Shown: piece by piece, positions 18,721 through 29,659 of the stretch | Layout: every line of letters begins with the position of its first letter | How positions within the stretch are numbered: position 1 is the stretch's first letter | NCBI GenBank assembly: GCA_947427285.1 | Contig: CANEHE010000008.1 | Coordinates: 18,028 to 82,027, forward strand | Reading direction: 5' to 3' | DNA from: an uncultured Porphyromonadaceae bacterium | Lineage (GTDB): Bacteria; Bacteroidota; Bacteroidia; Bacteroidales; Muribaculaceae | Length of the DNA: 64,000 nt | Translations under genes and position numbers: made by a program | Notes under the pieces: model-generated | What the model was told of the DNA's origin: nothing | Database searches by the model: none | What the model saw: only the letters and a program-made list of their open reading frames with translations

Positions 18721-20511
18721 TCATGATTCGGACGCGGGTTTGAACTGATGCTTCACCCCCTCGACTACATTTAGCATATAGTCACCGAGTTTCTCTGCCT
18801 CCGATATGAGGTCCATGAAGAAGATACCCTCCTGATAATCGTATGCTTTATTGTTGATATTGAAAATGTTCCCGTCTCGGAGGGTGTTGCGTAGATTGTT
18901 GATCTCCCTCTCTTTGTTGTAAGCGGTGATGATCTTCGACCCTTCAGGAGTCTCCATCTCGCGGAGGATGGCGAGCATGTTGAGCATCGCGTCATCCACC
19001 ATCCGGTACATGTTGTCTATCTCCTTGAGCACCGGTTCGTCGAAGTCAACATGGTTATGGTTTTTGCGACTCAGAGTCTTGGCCACATTATAACAGCCGT
19101 CGGCTATCGACTCTATCTCGCTGATAATGCGGAGCATACCAGCTATCCTCATCTTGCCTTCCGGACTCAGACGCCCCTCGGCCACATGATTGAGGAAGTT
19201 GCCTATCTCTATCTCCATGCGGTCGGATATCTCCTCATACTTCTCAATACGGTTGTATGTCTCGGAATACCGGTCATCCTTCTCTTTCAGATGGATAAGA
19301 TCGCGTGCCATGCCGAGCATCCGGTGCACGCGCTCACCATAGACCACAATCTCTTTCTGCGCCTGAGTGATGTTGAGCTCTGAGGCGGACAGCATTCCAC
19401 GACCGATATATTTGAGTGTGAACTCCTCCTCCATATCTTTGTGACGGGTCGGCATGATCCAGCATACCACTTTCACATATAGTTTGGTGAACCATATCAT
19501 GAGCACAAGATTACATGCATTGAACACAGTCGGAAACATCGCCAGTCCGAAAGCCACCGAGGCCTGGGCTTTCAACGTGAGTCCTCCCGCGGGATTGATC
19601 AATGTGCTGTCGGCCATCTCCGAGATCTGGGCGGCATCGATGTCGAGCGGGTTCATTCCCTGACACCAGGCGGTTATGTCGGCCACAAGCTCCATGAACG
19701 GATGGAACACGCACAATACGATGATCGAGCCTATCACATTGAACAGAACATGGCCCATTGCCGTGCGTTTGGCTGCAAGATTGCCGCTTAAAGAAGCCAG
19801 CACGGGAGTGATGGTGGTGCCTATGTTGCCTCCGAGGATTATGGCACATCCCAACGTAAAGGAGATCCAGCTTTGCGAACACATGATCAATGTGATGGCA
19901 AACGTGGCGGCAGAACTCTGGGCAATCATGGTAAGCAGAATACCTATGCCGAAGAATATCAGCACGGAGCCGAAGCCGAGGCTGGTGTAGGAGCTCAGAA
20001 ATCTGAGCATCTCCGGATTTTCCTGAAGATTGGGCACATAGTGGCTTATGAGATCCAGACCCATGAAGAGGAAACAGAATCCTATCAGAAACTCTCCCAG
20101 ACTCTTGTAGAAACCCTTCTTCATGAAGAGCATCGGCACGCCGACAGCCAGCAGAAGTATGCTGTAGTCGGAGATGTTGACCTCAAAGGAGAAGGCCGAG
20201 ATTATCCAGGTGGTGACGGTGGTGCCGACGTTGGCTCCGAATATTACGGCCATCGACTGGGCCAGTGACATAAGCCCGGCGTTGACAAAACTGACCACCA
20301 TCACGGTCGACGCGCTGGAGCTCTGTATCAGAGCGGTGATCAGTATACCTGTGAGCACACCGGCAAACCGGTTTATGGTCATTGCGCCCAGAATGGTGCG
20401 CAGACGGTCACCCGCCACCTTCTGGAGTCCCTCGCTCATCACTTTCATCCCATAAAGGAAGAGGCAGACGGAGCCCAGAAGGCTGATAAAGTCTATGATT
20501 GTGTAGTTCAT
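18721..20511 (-). CDS. Na/Pi cotransporter family protein with PhoU-like domain
   Basis: The 596-aa protein has two repeated transport modules with GLQKVAGDRLRTILG and the QSSSAST (TALIQSSSASTVMVV) and QSSAATFAI repeat motifs. These are typical of NptA/YjbB-type sodium-phosphate carriers in the inner membrane. The C-terminal 220 residues are helical and PhoU-like. The substrate is probably phosphate; this is family knowledge, not shown here. It lies 33 nt after yidC and 52 nt before manC. Confidence 0.9.
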   Translation of the reverse strand: MNYTIIDFISLLGSVCLFLYGMKVMSEGLQKVAGDRLRTILGAMTINRFAGVLTGILITALIQSSSASTVMVVSFVNAGLMSLAQSMAVIFGANVGTTVTTWIISAFSFEVNISDYSILLLAVGVPMLFMKKGFYKSLGEFLIGFCFLFMGLDLISHYVPNLQENPEMLRFLSSYTSLGFGSVLIFFGIGILLTMIAQSSAATFAITLIMCSQSWISFTLGCAIILGGNIGTTITPVLASLSGNLAAKRTAMGHVLFNVIGSIIVLCVFHPFMELVADITAWCQGMNPLDIDAAQISEMADSTLINPAGGLTLKAQASVAFGLAMFPTVFNACNLVLMIWFTKLYVKVVCWIMPTRHKDMEEEFTLKYIGRGMLSASELNITQAQKEIVVYGERVHRMLGMARDLIHLKEKDDRYSETYNRIEKYEEISDRMEIEIGNFLNHVAEGRLSPEGKMRIAGMLRIISEIESIADGCYNVAKTLSRKNHNHVDFDEPVLKEIDNMYRMVDDAMLNMLAILREMETPEGSKIITAYNKEREINNLRNTLRDGNIFNINNKAYDYQEGIFFMDLISEAEKLGDYMLNVVEGVKHQFKPASES

Positions 20512-20544
20512 CTGTCAGTGATTGCCGGATCTCCGGCGCGGATA

Positions 20545-22644
20545 TCAACGTCTACGCTGGTTTTTCTGCTGCTCTTTCAGCATCTGCTGTTGCTGACGCT
20601 GCATCTCCTCCAGACGGGCCATGAAGCCGGATTTCTTGCGTGGTTTCTTGGCGTTCTCGGCCATCTTGCGGCGCACGTCATCCTCCTTTACCACATAACG
20701 GAAGGCGTAGGTCTGAATGATGGTGATCAGGAGCGAGAGAAAGTAATAGTAGCTCAGACCGGCGGCATAGTTGTTGAAGAAAATCATGAAGAAGACCGGC
20801 ATCAGATACATCATCCACTTCATTCCGGGCATCTGTCCCGGCTGATTCTGCATGTTGATGTAGGTGTAGACGATGTTGGTGACAGTCATCAGCAGACAGA
20901 AGAGCGATATATGGTTTCCGAAATATTCGGTGACAAGCGGGATGTTGCCGCTCCATGATATAATTGCGTCTGGAGCCGAAAGATCGTGCACCCACAGGAA
21001 ACTCTCCCCGCGGAGTTCGATACAGGAGGGGAAGAAGGAGAACATCGCGAAAAGTATCGGCAACTGCAGAAGCATAGGCAGACAGCCCGACATCGGACTG
21101 GCTCCGGCCTTGCTGTAGAGGGCCATGGTCTTCTGCTGGCGCAGCATGGCGTTTTCCTGACCGGGATACTTCTCGTTGATCGCCTTGATGTCGGGGGCGA
21201 GAATCCTCATTCTGGCCTGACTCTTGTAACTCTTGTAGGTGAGCGGGAAAAGCACCAGTTTGATAAAGAGTGTCAGTATAAGGATGATTATTCCGTAGTT
21301 TGATATCCAGGAGCCGAGAAGCGAGAAAATCGGAATGATGACTCCGGTGTTGATCCAGCGGAAAAGGCTCCACCCCAGAGGTATGAGCCGTGTGAGCGAC
21401 AGATCCTCGTCGGCCACCGTCTGCTTGTCGAGACCGGAGAGAAGAGGATAGAGGTTAGGACCGATGAACCAGTCGAACGTAACAGGATTCTCCGCGTTCC
21501 AGTCATAATCGTTGACCACGGCGGAGGTGGAGAAACGCTTCAGATAGTCGGAGCCTTTGAGCACCTCGGAATTGAAATCGGCCGTGTTGAACGGACGCTG
21601 CGAAATCAGCACCGAGGAGAAGAACTGGTTCTTGAAGGCGATCCATCTCACCTTGGCCTTGCGCTCCTCCGAAGAGTTTTTCGATTCGGACAGATTCTCG
21701 ACAGAGCCGCCCGCATATTTGTAATAGAGAGCAGAGTTGCGCTCCTCAAACATACGGCCCTTCTCCTGTCGCTTCAGATCCTGGCTCCATTCCACACCAA
21801 GATTACGGCTGTTGCTCTGCACCAGCGGAGCCATGCCGCGCTGCACTATGCGCATCCGCACCAGATAACTCTCTCCTTTCGGAAGAGTATACTCTATACC
21901 CCAGTAGGCACCCGGAGCCATCTCAAGAGCCATAAGCACCGTCGAATCGTTGAGGACTTTCGGAGTGAAACAAAGATCACGCGTCGAGATCTCCTGAGGC
22001 AGAGGAAGCGTGAAAGCCATGGAATTGGTGGAATCCTGGAAAATCACCACTTTCTCCTTACGGCTGTCGGTCTCGATAGAGGAGTATTCGGTATCGTATT
22101 TCTTCAGCATCGCCCGGCTGACAGTTCCTCCCTTTGAGGAAAGTTCAAGAGCGAGAACATCGTTCTCAAGTTTCACGACGGTGTCAGCACCGGAAAGGAA
22201 ACGTGCGAACTTCCCGTAGCGTCCCATCGACGCACTGCGCTCACGCAGCAGGGAAATACCGGCCCGCTGCTCAGAAGGGGTGATCCGGTCGAGGTTACAT
22301 CCGACTATATCGGCATATTGGAGCTGACGTCCCCCTACTTCGACTGTACCCCAAACGCTGTCGCCGCGGAGGGTGAGATGCAGTCCGTTCTCATCGATAG
22401 TCGTGACCCGCACACTGTCGGCACCGGTACGCACAGTGCCGTTGTCGGCGATATTGCTCACAAGCCATTCGCGCTCCGTCTGGCTGAGGGAGTCCACCCC
22501 CTGTGTGGAGGAGGCAGCATTCTGGTTGCCACTCTCCGTACGGGCCTGCGAGGCATCGGGGTTCTCATTTTTCGGCTGGAGCCACATAAAGCCGAAGAAA
22601 ACGGCTGCCATGAGCAAAAGCCCGTATATCGTATTCTTATCCAT
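20545..22644 (-). CDS. yidC: Membrane protein insertase YidC
   Basis: YidC inserts and folds inner-membrane proteins, alone or with SecYEG. The 699-aa protein has an N-terminal helix (TIYGLLLMAAVFFGFMWLQP), a large periplasmic beta domain, and the conserved C-terminal helices. Typical blocks there are IILILTLFIKLVLFPLTYKS and SPMSGCLPMLLQLPILFAMF. A Gln/Lys/Arg-rich cytoplasmic tail ends the protein. It is longer than the E. coli form because of the periplasmic domain and tail. It follows pyrG by about 75 nt, a gap filled with a repeat shared with other gene ends. Confidence 0.95.
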   Translation of the reverse strand: MDKNTIYGLLLMAAVFFGFMWLQPKNENPDASQARTESGNQNAASSTQGVDSLSQTEREWLVSNIADNGTVRTGADSVRVTTIDENGLHLTLRGDSVWGTVEVGGRQLQYADIVGCNLDRITPSEQRAGISLLRERSASMGRYGKFARFLSGADTVVKLENDVLALELSSKGGTVSRAMLKKYDTEYSSIETDSRKEKVVIFQDSTNSMAFTLPLPQEISTRDLCFTPKVLNDSTVLMALEMAPGAYWGIEYTLPKGESYLVRMRIVQRGMAPLVQSNSRNLGVEWSQDLKRQEKGRMFEERNSALYYKYAGGSVENLSESKNSSEERKAKVRWIAFKNQFFSSVLISQRPFNTADFNSEVLKGSDYLKRFSTSAVVNDYDWNAENPVTFDWFIGPNLYPLLSGLDKQTVADEDLSLTRLIPLGWSLFRWINTGVIIPIFSLLGSWISNYGIIILILTLFIKLVLFPLTYKSYKSQARMRILAPDIKAINEKYPGQENAMLRQQKTMALYSKAGASPMSGCLPMLLQLPILFAMFSFFPSCIELRGESFLWVHDLSAPDAIISWSGNIPLVTEYFGNHISLFCLLMTVTNIVYTYINMQNQPGQMPGMKWMMYLMPVFFMIFFNNYAAGLSYYYFLSLLITIIQTYAFRYVVKEDDVRRKMAENAKKPRKKSGFMARLEEMQRQQQQMLKEQQKNQRRR

Positions 22645-22679
22645 CTGTTATGGTGGGTATGTTTGGAATCTGTCTGATT

Positions 22680-24500
<1,821 letters not shown>

Positions 24501-24592
24501 TCATATCCGGCGAAACAGCCGCCAACTATCCGGCGTTTATGAAATAGTTCCGTAAAGAACCCCGGCTCACTCCTCAATATAAAAAAAGTTTG

Positions 24593-24600
24593 TAATTTTG
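24593..24600 (+). promoter_or_regulatory. topA -7 element
   Basis: TAATTTTG matches the TAnnTTTG consensus 80 nt before the topA ATG. No TTTG at the expected -33 distance. Confidence 0.5.
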
Positions 24601-24680
24601 CGGTCGGTTTGCCCGTTCAGCCGCTTTCCGGCGGTTTGCACCGCATTGCCACCATTCCTCCCCCACGCAACAGAAAAACG

Positions 24681-27044
24681 ATGAAAAATCTCGTAATAGT
24701 AGAGTCGCCGGCAAAGGCGAAGACAATCGAAAAGTTCCTTGGCCCCGACTACAAGGTGATGTCAAGTTACGGCCATATACGCGACCTCCGCAAAAAGGAT
24801 TTCAGCGTCGACATAGATGCCGATTTCGAACCCGAATACGAAGTGCCCGCCGAAAAAAAGGAACTGGTGGCCCAACTGAAATCTGCCGCGAAGAAAGCCT
24901 CCATCGTCTGGCTCGCATCCGATGAGGACCGCGAAGGGGAAGCCATCGCCTGGCATCTTTTTGAGGTGCTCGACCTGAAACCAGAGAACACACGGCGCAT
25001 CGTATTTCACGAAATAACAAAACCCGCCATACTCAAAGCGATCGACAACCCGAGATCGATCGACATAAATCTGGTCAACGCACAGCAGGCGCGCCGCGTA
25101 CTCGACCGCATAGTGGGCTTTGAACTTTCACCGGTGCTCTGGAAGAAAATCAAACCGGCCCTGTCGGCCGGACGTGTGCAGAGCGTGGCGGTCCGGCTGA
25201 TCTGTGACCGGGAAAAGGAGATAGAGGCTTTCAGCCCGGAAGCATATTTCCGTGTCAATGCCGTTTTCGCCACCGGCACGGGAGCATCGGTCAAAGCGGA
25301 ACTCCCCACAAGATTCAGCAGCCACGGGCAGGCACGCGATTTCCTCACAAAATGCGCCGGAGCACAGTTTCACGTCGCAGACATAGGAGTGAAACCGCTC
25401 CGCAGATCCCCCCTTCCCCCTTACACAACCTCCACCCTCCAGCAGGACGCACACAGACGCCTCGGATTCTCCGTCAACCAGACGATGATGATCGCACAGA
25501 AACTGTATGAGGACGGAAAGATCACGTACATGCGTACTGATTCGCTCAACCTTTCCGAACTGGCTCTTGCCGATATCCGCCGCGAAGTGGAGGGGAAAAT
25601 GGGTCCGGAATATTACCGCCGCCGCAATTACCACACACATTCCAAAGGGGCCCAGGAGGCACACGAGGCAATCCGTCCGACATATATCTCCAATCGCACC
25701 ATCGACGGCACCGACCGTGAGAAACGCCTGTATGAACTTATCTGGCGGCGCACGATGGCTTCCCAGATGGCCGACGCCGAACTGGAAAAGACCACAGTGG
25801 AAATCACCGCCGGAAACGATACCGACGCAAAAGAGTCTTTCCGGGCAGAGGGAGAAGTTGTGAAATTCGACGGTTTTCTGCGGGTTTACCGCCCAGATGA
25901 CAACACATCAGCCTCCATGCTTCCACAGCTGTCTGCGGGACAACCTCTGGAAACAAAGGAAATCACAGCCACCGAACGGTTTACCCTCGCTCCGGCCCGA
26001 TACACCGAAGCCACTCTCGTCAAGAAAATGGAAGACCTCGGGATAGGCCGTCCCTCTACCTACGCACCAACCATATCCACCATCCAGAGCCGCGACTATG
26101 TGGCGAAAGGAGAAAGGGAGGGGCACCCGCGCCAATACCGCGTGATACGCCTGTCGGACGCTGGAATCGAAGACAACACTCTCACCGAGAACAGCGGCAG
26201 CGACAAGGGAAAACTTGTGCCTACCGATGTGGGAATGATCGTCAATGAGTTTCTGACACAGTATTTCCCCGATATACTTGATTTCAACTTCACCGCACGT
26301 ATCGAGGAGAAATTCGACGACATTGCCGGAGGGGAACTCGGATGGCAGAAGGAGATCTCTGACTTCTATACAGGTTTTCATCCCGAAATAGAACGCATCA
26401 ACTCGCTCCGGATGGAGCACCGTGTAGGCGAACGTCTGCTTGGCACGGACCCGGCAACCGGTTTGCCGGTTGCCGTGAAAATATGCCGTTTCGGGCCGGC
26501 GGTGCAGATCGGCGACGCGTCCGACGAGGAGAAACCCCGCTTCGCCAGCCTGCGCAAAGACCAGAGTATAGCCACCATCACGCTTGAAGATGCCCTCGCG
26601 CTTTTCAACCTGCCGAGAGTCGTGGGTGAATCCGAGGGCAAGGAAGTAGTGGCCGGAGTAGGTCGTTTCGGCCCGTACATCCGCTTCGACGGCCTTTTCG
26701 TCTCTATACCCAAAGAACTGGCTCCCGAGACAATCTCACTCGATGAGGCCATGAATCTTGTGGAGGAGAAAAAACAGAAAGACGCACAGAAACTCATCAA
26801 GGAATTCCCGGAGATGCCCGGACTGCAGATGCTCAACGGACGCTTTGGCCCTTATCTGGCCTACAAGCCGGAAGGAGCACGCAAAGCCGTCAACTATAAG
26901 CTGCCCAAAGACGTGGAGCCGGTCGAACTGACTCTGGAAGAGGCGAAAGATATTATGGAAAAACAGGATGCCGCTCCTAAAAAACCGATACGCCGCAAGA
27001 CTGCCGCGAAAACCGGCACTAAAACCGCTGCGAAAAAGAAATAA
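24681..27044 (+). CDS. topA: DNA topoisomerase I (type IA)
   Basis: TopA relaxes negative supercoils, balancing gyrase. The Toprim domain opens with NLVIVESPAKAKTIEKFLG and has WLASDEDREGEAIAWHL. The catalytic Tyr motif is GKITYMRTDS (about residue 280), and MEDLGIGRPSTYAPTISTI is also canonical. The C-terminal third lacks Cys4 zinc fingers and instead has repeated GRFGPYI/GRFGPYL modules, then a Lys/Ala-rich tail (AAKTGTKTAAKKK) that may bind DNA. The track start (24609) adds 24 atypical residues; the ATG at 24681 gives 787 aa. Confidence 0.96.
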   Translation: MKNLVIVESPAKAKTIEKFLGPDYKVMSSYGHIRDLRKKDFSVDIDADFEPEYEVPAEKKELVAQLKSAAKKASIVWLASDEDREGEAIAWHLFEVLDLKPENTRRIVFHEITKPAILKAIDNPRSIDINLVNAQQARRVLDRIVGFELSPVLWKKIKPALSAGRVQSVAVRLICDREKEIEAFSPEAYFRVNAVFATGTGASVKAELPTRFSSHGQARDFLTKCAGAQFHVADIGVKPLRRSPLPPYTTSTLQQDAHRRLGFSVNQTMMIAQKLYEDGKITYMRTDSLNLSELALADIRREVEGKMGPEYYRRRNYHTHSKGAQEAHEAIRPTYISNRTIDGTDREKRLYELIWRRTMASQMADAELEKTTVEITAGNDTDAKESFRAEGEVVKFDGFLRVYRPDDNTSASMLPQLSAGQPLETKEITATERFTLAPARYTEATLVKKMEDLGIGRPSTYAPTISTIQSRDYVAKGEREGHPRQYRVIRLSDAGIEDNTLTENSGSDKGKLVPTDVGMIVNEFLTQYFPDILDFNFTARIEEKFDDIAGGELGWQKEISDFYTGFHPEIERINSLRMEHRVGERLLGTDPATGLPVAVKICRFGPAVQIGDASDEEKPRFASLRKDQSIATITLEDALALFNLPRVVGESEGKEVVAGVGRFGPYIRFDGLFVSIPKELAPETISLDEAMNLVEEKKQKDAQKLIKEFPEMPGLQMLNGRFGPYLAYKPEGARKAVNYKLPKDVEPVELTLEEAKDIMEKQDAAPKKPIRRKTAAKTGTKTAAKKK

Positions 27045-27073
27045 GAGGAACGACACTATATCCTCTGTCGTAG

Positions 27074-27105
27074 AAAACCGCGCCTTCAATGGGTGCGGTT
27101 TTTTT
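27074..27105 (+). terminator. Intrinsic terminator of topA
   Basis: AAAACCGC and GCGGTTTT form an 8-bp stem, extended inward by a GU and two GC pairs, followed by more T residues. It starts 30 nt after the topA stop. Confidence 0.85.
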
Positions 27106-27231
27106 ATCAGGACATGTTTGTCCAAAATGCTACAAAAATGCATTAATAGACACTAAATGCATAATAATGGTAACGATTACATATTAAAAAATACTATTTT
27201 CTGGCATTTTGCTTTCCTTTATGCCCATAAA

Positions 27232-27263
27232 TTTGCACATATTTCGGGATGTTTGTAATTTTG
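27232..27263 (+). promoter_or_regulatory. Promoter of the WYL regulator gene
   Basis: TTTG (27232-27235), 20-nt spacer, TAATTTTG (27256-27263) is a perfect match to the Bacteroidetes consensus. It implies a leader of about 150 nt before the WYL start. Between the topA terminator and this promoter the sequence is AT-rich with a short direct repeat (AAATGCATTAATA, AAATGCATAATAA) and nothing else visible. Confidence 0.8.
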
Positions 27264-27342
27264 CATTGTCAAAGATTGCACAGGGTCGATTTATCTGCTA
27301 AACAACGGTTGGCCTGTGCCATCTTCCGACACACGGGCTCGC

Positions 27343-27368
27343 TCCGCCTTCCGGACTCCGGAGGTGGA
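27343..27368 (+). promoter_or_regulatory. Leader hairpin upstream of the WYL gene
   Basis: TCCGCCT-CCGG pairs with CCGG-AGGTGGA (11 bp with one bulged T and one GU pair) within the predicted 5' leader, ending 54 nt before the ATG. No following T run, so an attenuator is unproven. Confidence 0.4.
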
Positions 27369-27422
27369 TTAGGCTTGTATGAGACCATTTTTCACCACTT
27401 TTCCAAAGTTTTGTTCTGACAG

Positions 27423-28334
27423 ATGAAACGCGACTTATTTCGTAGATACGTATGGCTGGTCGATGTGGTCCGCCATGCCGGGACTATCTCCTATGAAGAG
27501 ATTTCGGAGCTGTGGAAAGAATCGCCACTCAACACAGACCGCTCCCCTTTGGCTCTACGCACATTTCACAACCACCGCGACGCCATCGCGCAGCTCTTCG
27601 GTATCCGGATCCTGTGCAACCGATCCACGCACGACTATTACATACCCAAGGAAGGCACTTATGGCAATGAGACAATGCTCCGCGCATGGATGCTCCAGTC
27701 TCTCGCCCTCTCAAGCCTTGACGATGTCAAGACAGAGTTCGACGACCGTGTGATTGTAGACGTGACTCCCGCCGAGCAAGCCGGACTACCCGCCATTTTT
27801 GAGGCAATGCGCAATTCGAAAACCATTGCAATCCGCTATCCTGCGGTAGGCAACGATTCCGTATTCCGCAACGAGACCACTGTGGAACCTTACGGAATGA
27901 GGTTCTGGAACCACAACTGGTATCTACTCGGCAAAAACAAATCAACCGATAAAATCGAAGTATTTCCGGTGGCCGAACTGATGCATGTGAGCATCCTCGA
28001 CATCGACTTCACAATGCCCGAAGGATTCTCGGCCAGAGACTATTTCCACAAATATTTCGGAGTGGAGGTCGACTCGGAACGTCACCCGCAGAGCATCCGC
28101 ATACGGATCAAGGGCGATCTACGCCACAAATTCCGTCTGCAGCCCCTCCATGCTTCGCAGCGCGAAGTGCTCACAGAGCCGGACAGCTCCATATTTGATT
28201 TCATTCTTGTTCCAGGCGATCTGTTCACCCGCTTTATCCTCAGCCTCGGCAACAAAGCGGAAATCATAGCCCCGGCCTCACTGCGTACCGAGATAGCCGG
28301 AGCCATCCGCAAGTCACTCGCACTATACGAATAA
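27423..28334 (+). CDS. WYL domain transcriptional regulator
   Basis: The 303-aa protein has an N-terminal winged helix-turn-helix (about residues 1-65, with ALRTFHNHRDAIAQLFGI), a WYL domain (about 125-200) and a C-terminal WCX-type region. The WYL core reads TVEPYGMRFWNHNWYLLG. WYL regulators bind DNA and respond to ligands, often nucleic acids or nucleotides; some control defence or DNA-damage genes. Its target is unknown. It has its own strong promoter and a long leader, and converges on ruvB across a gap that holds a leftward promoter and palindrome. Confidence 0.88.
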   Translation: MKRDLFRRYVWLVDVVRHAGTISYEEISELWKESPLNTDRSPLALRTFHNHRDAIAQLFGIRILCNRSTHDYYIPKEGTYGNETMLRAWMLQSLALSSLDDVKTEFDDRVIVDVTPAEQAGLPAIFEAMRNSKTIAIRYPAVGNDSVFRNETTVEPYGMRFWNHNWYLLGKNKSTDKIEVFPVAELMHVSILDIDFTMPEGFSARDYFHKYFGVEVDSERHPQSIRIRIKGDLRHKFRLQPLHASQREVLTEPDSSIFDFILVPGDLFTRFILSLGNKAEIIAPASLRTEIAGAIRKSLALYE

Positions 28335-28367
28335 ACCGCATCCCAGATATCGGGACTGACATACGGC

Positions 28368-28402
28368 AAGCTCCGCGGCCTGAGAACAGGTTCGCGGAGC
28401 TT
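28368..28402. terminator. Hairpin in the WYL/ruvB convergent gap
   Basis: AAGCTCCGCG and CGCGGAGCTT form a perfect 10-bp stem with a 15-nt loop, 33 nt after the WYL stop. No T tract on either strand. It could end the WYL transcript and the candidate leftward RNA. Confidence 0.6.
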
Positions 28403-28516
28403 ACTGTACGAATACGAAATTAAGAGAATTCTGTCACGGGTAACCATAACACCTTGATAATCTTCTCTTTACAAATGCATAGAGCCTCTGGTTTGCAAAT
28501 CGAAAGTGAGACTTTT
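28368..28516 (-). ncRNA. Candidate noncoding RNA from a leftward promoter
   Basis: A consensus promoter at 28523-28554 points left into a gap with no ORF. The implied RNA of about 149 nt would start near 28516 and end at the hairpin 28402-28368. Inside it, AAGAGAA (28469-28463) can pair with TTCTCTT (28428-28422), enclosing a loop with GGT/ACC pairing. I do not recognise an RNA family. Without the hairpin stopping it, the transcript would run antisense into the WYL gene. Confidence 0.35.
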
Positions 28517-28526
28517 GATTTGCAAA
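28492..28526. repeat. Operator-like palindrome overlapping the leftward promoter
   Basis: TTTGCAAATC and GATTTGCAAA are perfect inverted arms; an inner AAAGT/ACTTT pair extends the dyad. The right arm overlaps the -7 element, so the palindrome spans the predicted transcription start. This is where a repressor site would be expected. Confidence 0.6.
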
Positions 28527-28554
28527 GTTAGCTATTTCCTCCCACACTTCCAAA
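28523..28554 (-). promoter_or_regulatory. Leftward consensus promoter with no CDS downstream
   Basis: On the minus strand: TTTG (28554-28551), 20-nt spacer, TAACTTTG (28530-28523). It is as good as the gyrB and murE promoters in this window. Confidence 0.7.
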
Positions 28555-28595
28555 CGATTACATCTGCACTTTTTACTTGTGACAGAAAGAGACTG

Positions 28596-29627
28596 TCAGT
28601 CGAAGAGGGTGGACTGGTGTCCGGGATGCGAACGGTGCAGATGACTGTAGGCCAGATCGGTGACTTCGCGTCCTCTTGGAGTGCGCTTGATGAAGCCCTC
28701 TTTGATCAGATAAGGCTCATATACCTCCTCGATAGTGCCTGCGTCTTCACCAAGTGCGGTGGCGATTGTGGAAAGACCCACGGGCCCTCCCTTGAATTTA
28801 TCGATGATGGTGAGCAGTATCCGGTTGTCGATCTCGTCGAGTCCGTATTGGTCTATGTTGAGGGCCTCCAGAGCCTCGTGCGCGATCCCGATCGATATGC
28901 TTCCGTCGCCGACCACCATCGCGAAGTCGCGCACGCGGCGAAGGAGTGCGTTGGCGATACGCGGTGTGCCACGTGAACGCAGAGCGATCTCAAGCGCGGC
29001 CTCGTCGGTGATGCCTACGTCAAGAAGATGCGCGGAACGGCGTATTATGCCGCAGAGCACGTCGTGGTTGTAATATTCCAGATGGCAGTTGATGCCGAAC
29101 CGGGCACGCAGAGGTGCCGTCAGAAGTCCGCTACGAGTGGTGGCACCGACAAGAGTGAACGGGGAAAGCGTCAGCTGGACGCTCTTGGCTCCCGGACCCT
29201 TGTCAAGGAGAATATCGATACGATAGTCCTCCATGGCCGAATAGAGGTATTCCTCCACTATAGGATGCAGACGGTGAATCTCGTCGATGAAAAGCACGTC
29301 ATGCGGCTCCAGGCTCATCAGGATCCCGGCCAGGTCTCCTGGCTTGTCGAGCACGGGCCCGGACGTCACCTTGAAGCCAACTCCCATCTCATTGGCCACG
29401 ATATTGGCAAGCGTGGTCTTTCCGAGTCCCGGAGGGCCATGAAGAAGAGTGTGGTCGAGCGGTTCGGAACGCAGCAGGGCAGCCTTCACAAAGATGTCGA
29501 GATTGGAGATTATCTTCTCCTGTCCCGAGAAATCCCGGAATGTCAACGGACGCAGCGCGCGTTCGAAATCCCTGTCGCTCTCGCGCCGCCGCTCCTGTCC
29601 CCGTATGTCCAGATCATTGGAATCCAC
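28596..29627 (-). CDS. ruvB: Holliday junction branch migration helicase RuvB
   Basis: RuvB is the hexameric AAA+ motor that moves Holliday junctions with RuvA. The 343-aa protein has [15 protein letters not shown], Walker [14 protein letters not shown], Walker [10 protein letters not shown], sensor [10 protein letters not shown] and the C-terminal winged helix with [10 protein letters not shown] and [12 protein letters not shown]. The frame opens at a GTG (29627); no ATG is available nearby, and this start gives the normal family length. ruvA and ruvC are not in the window. uvrC lies 32 nt upstream, so repair genes are clustered. Confidence 0.96.
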   Translation of the reverse strand: MDSNDLDIRGQERRRESDRDFERALRPLTFRDFSGQEKIISNLDIFVKAALLRSEPLDHTLLHGPPGLGKTTLANIVANEMGVGFKVTSGPVLDKPGDLAGILMSLEPHDVLFIDEIHRLHPIVEEYLYSAMEDYRIDILLDKGPGAKSVQLTLSPFTLVGATTRSGLLTAPLRARFGINCHLEYYNHDVLCGIIRRSAHLLDVGITDEAALEIALRSRGTPRIANALLRRVRDFAMVVGDGSISIGIAHEALEALNIDQYGLDEIDNRILLTIIDKFKGGPVGLSTIATALGEDAGTIEEVYEPYLIKEGFIKRTPRGREVTDLAYSHLHRSHPGHQSTLFD

Positions 29628-29659
29628 TTCTACAGATTTTTATTCACAAAGGTAATGAA

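Noticed and set aside
28580-28598. TGACAG/CTGTCA hairpin as a ruvB terminator
   Set aside because: The stem is only 6 bp, overlaps the stop codon and is not followed by T residues.
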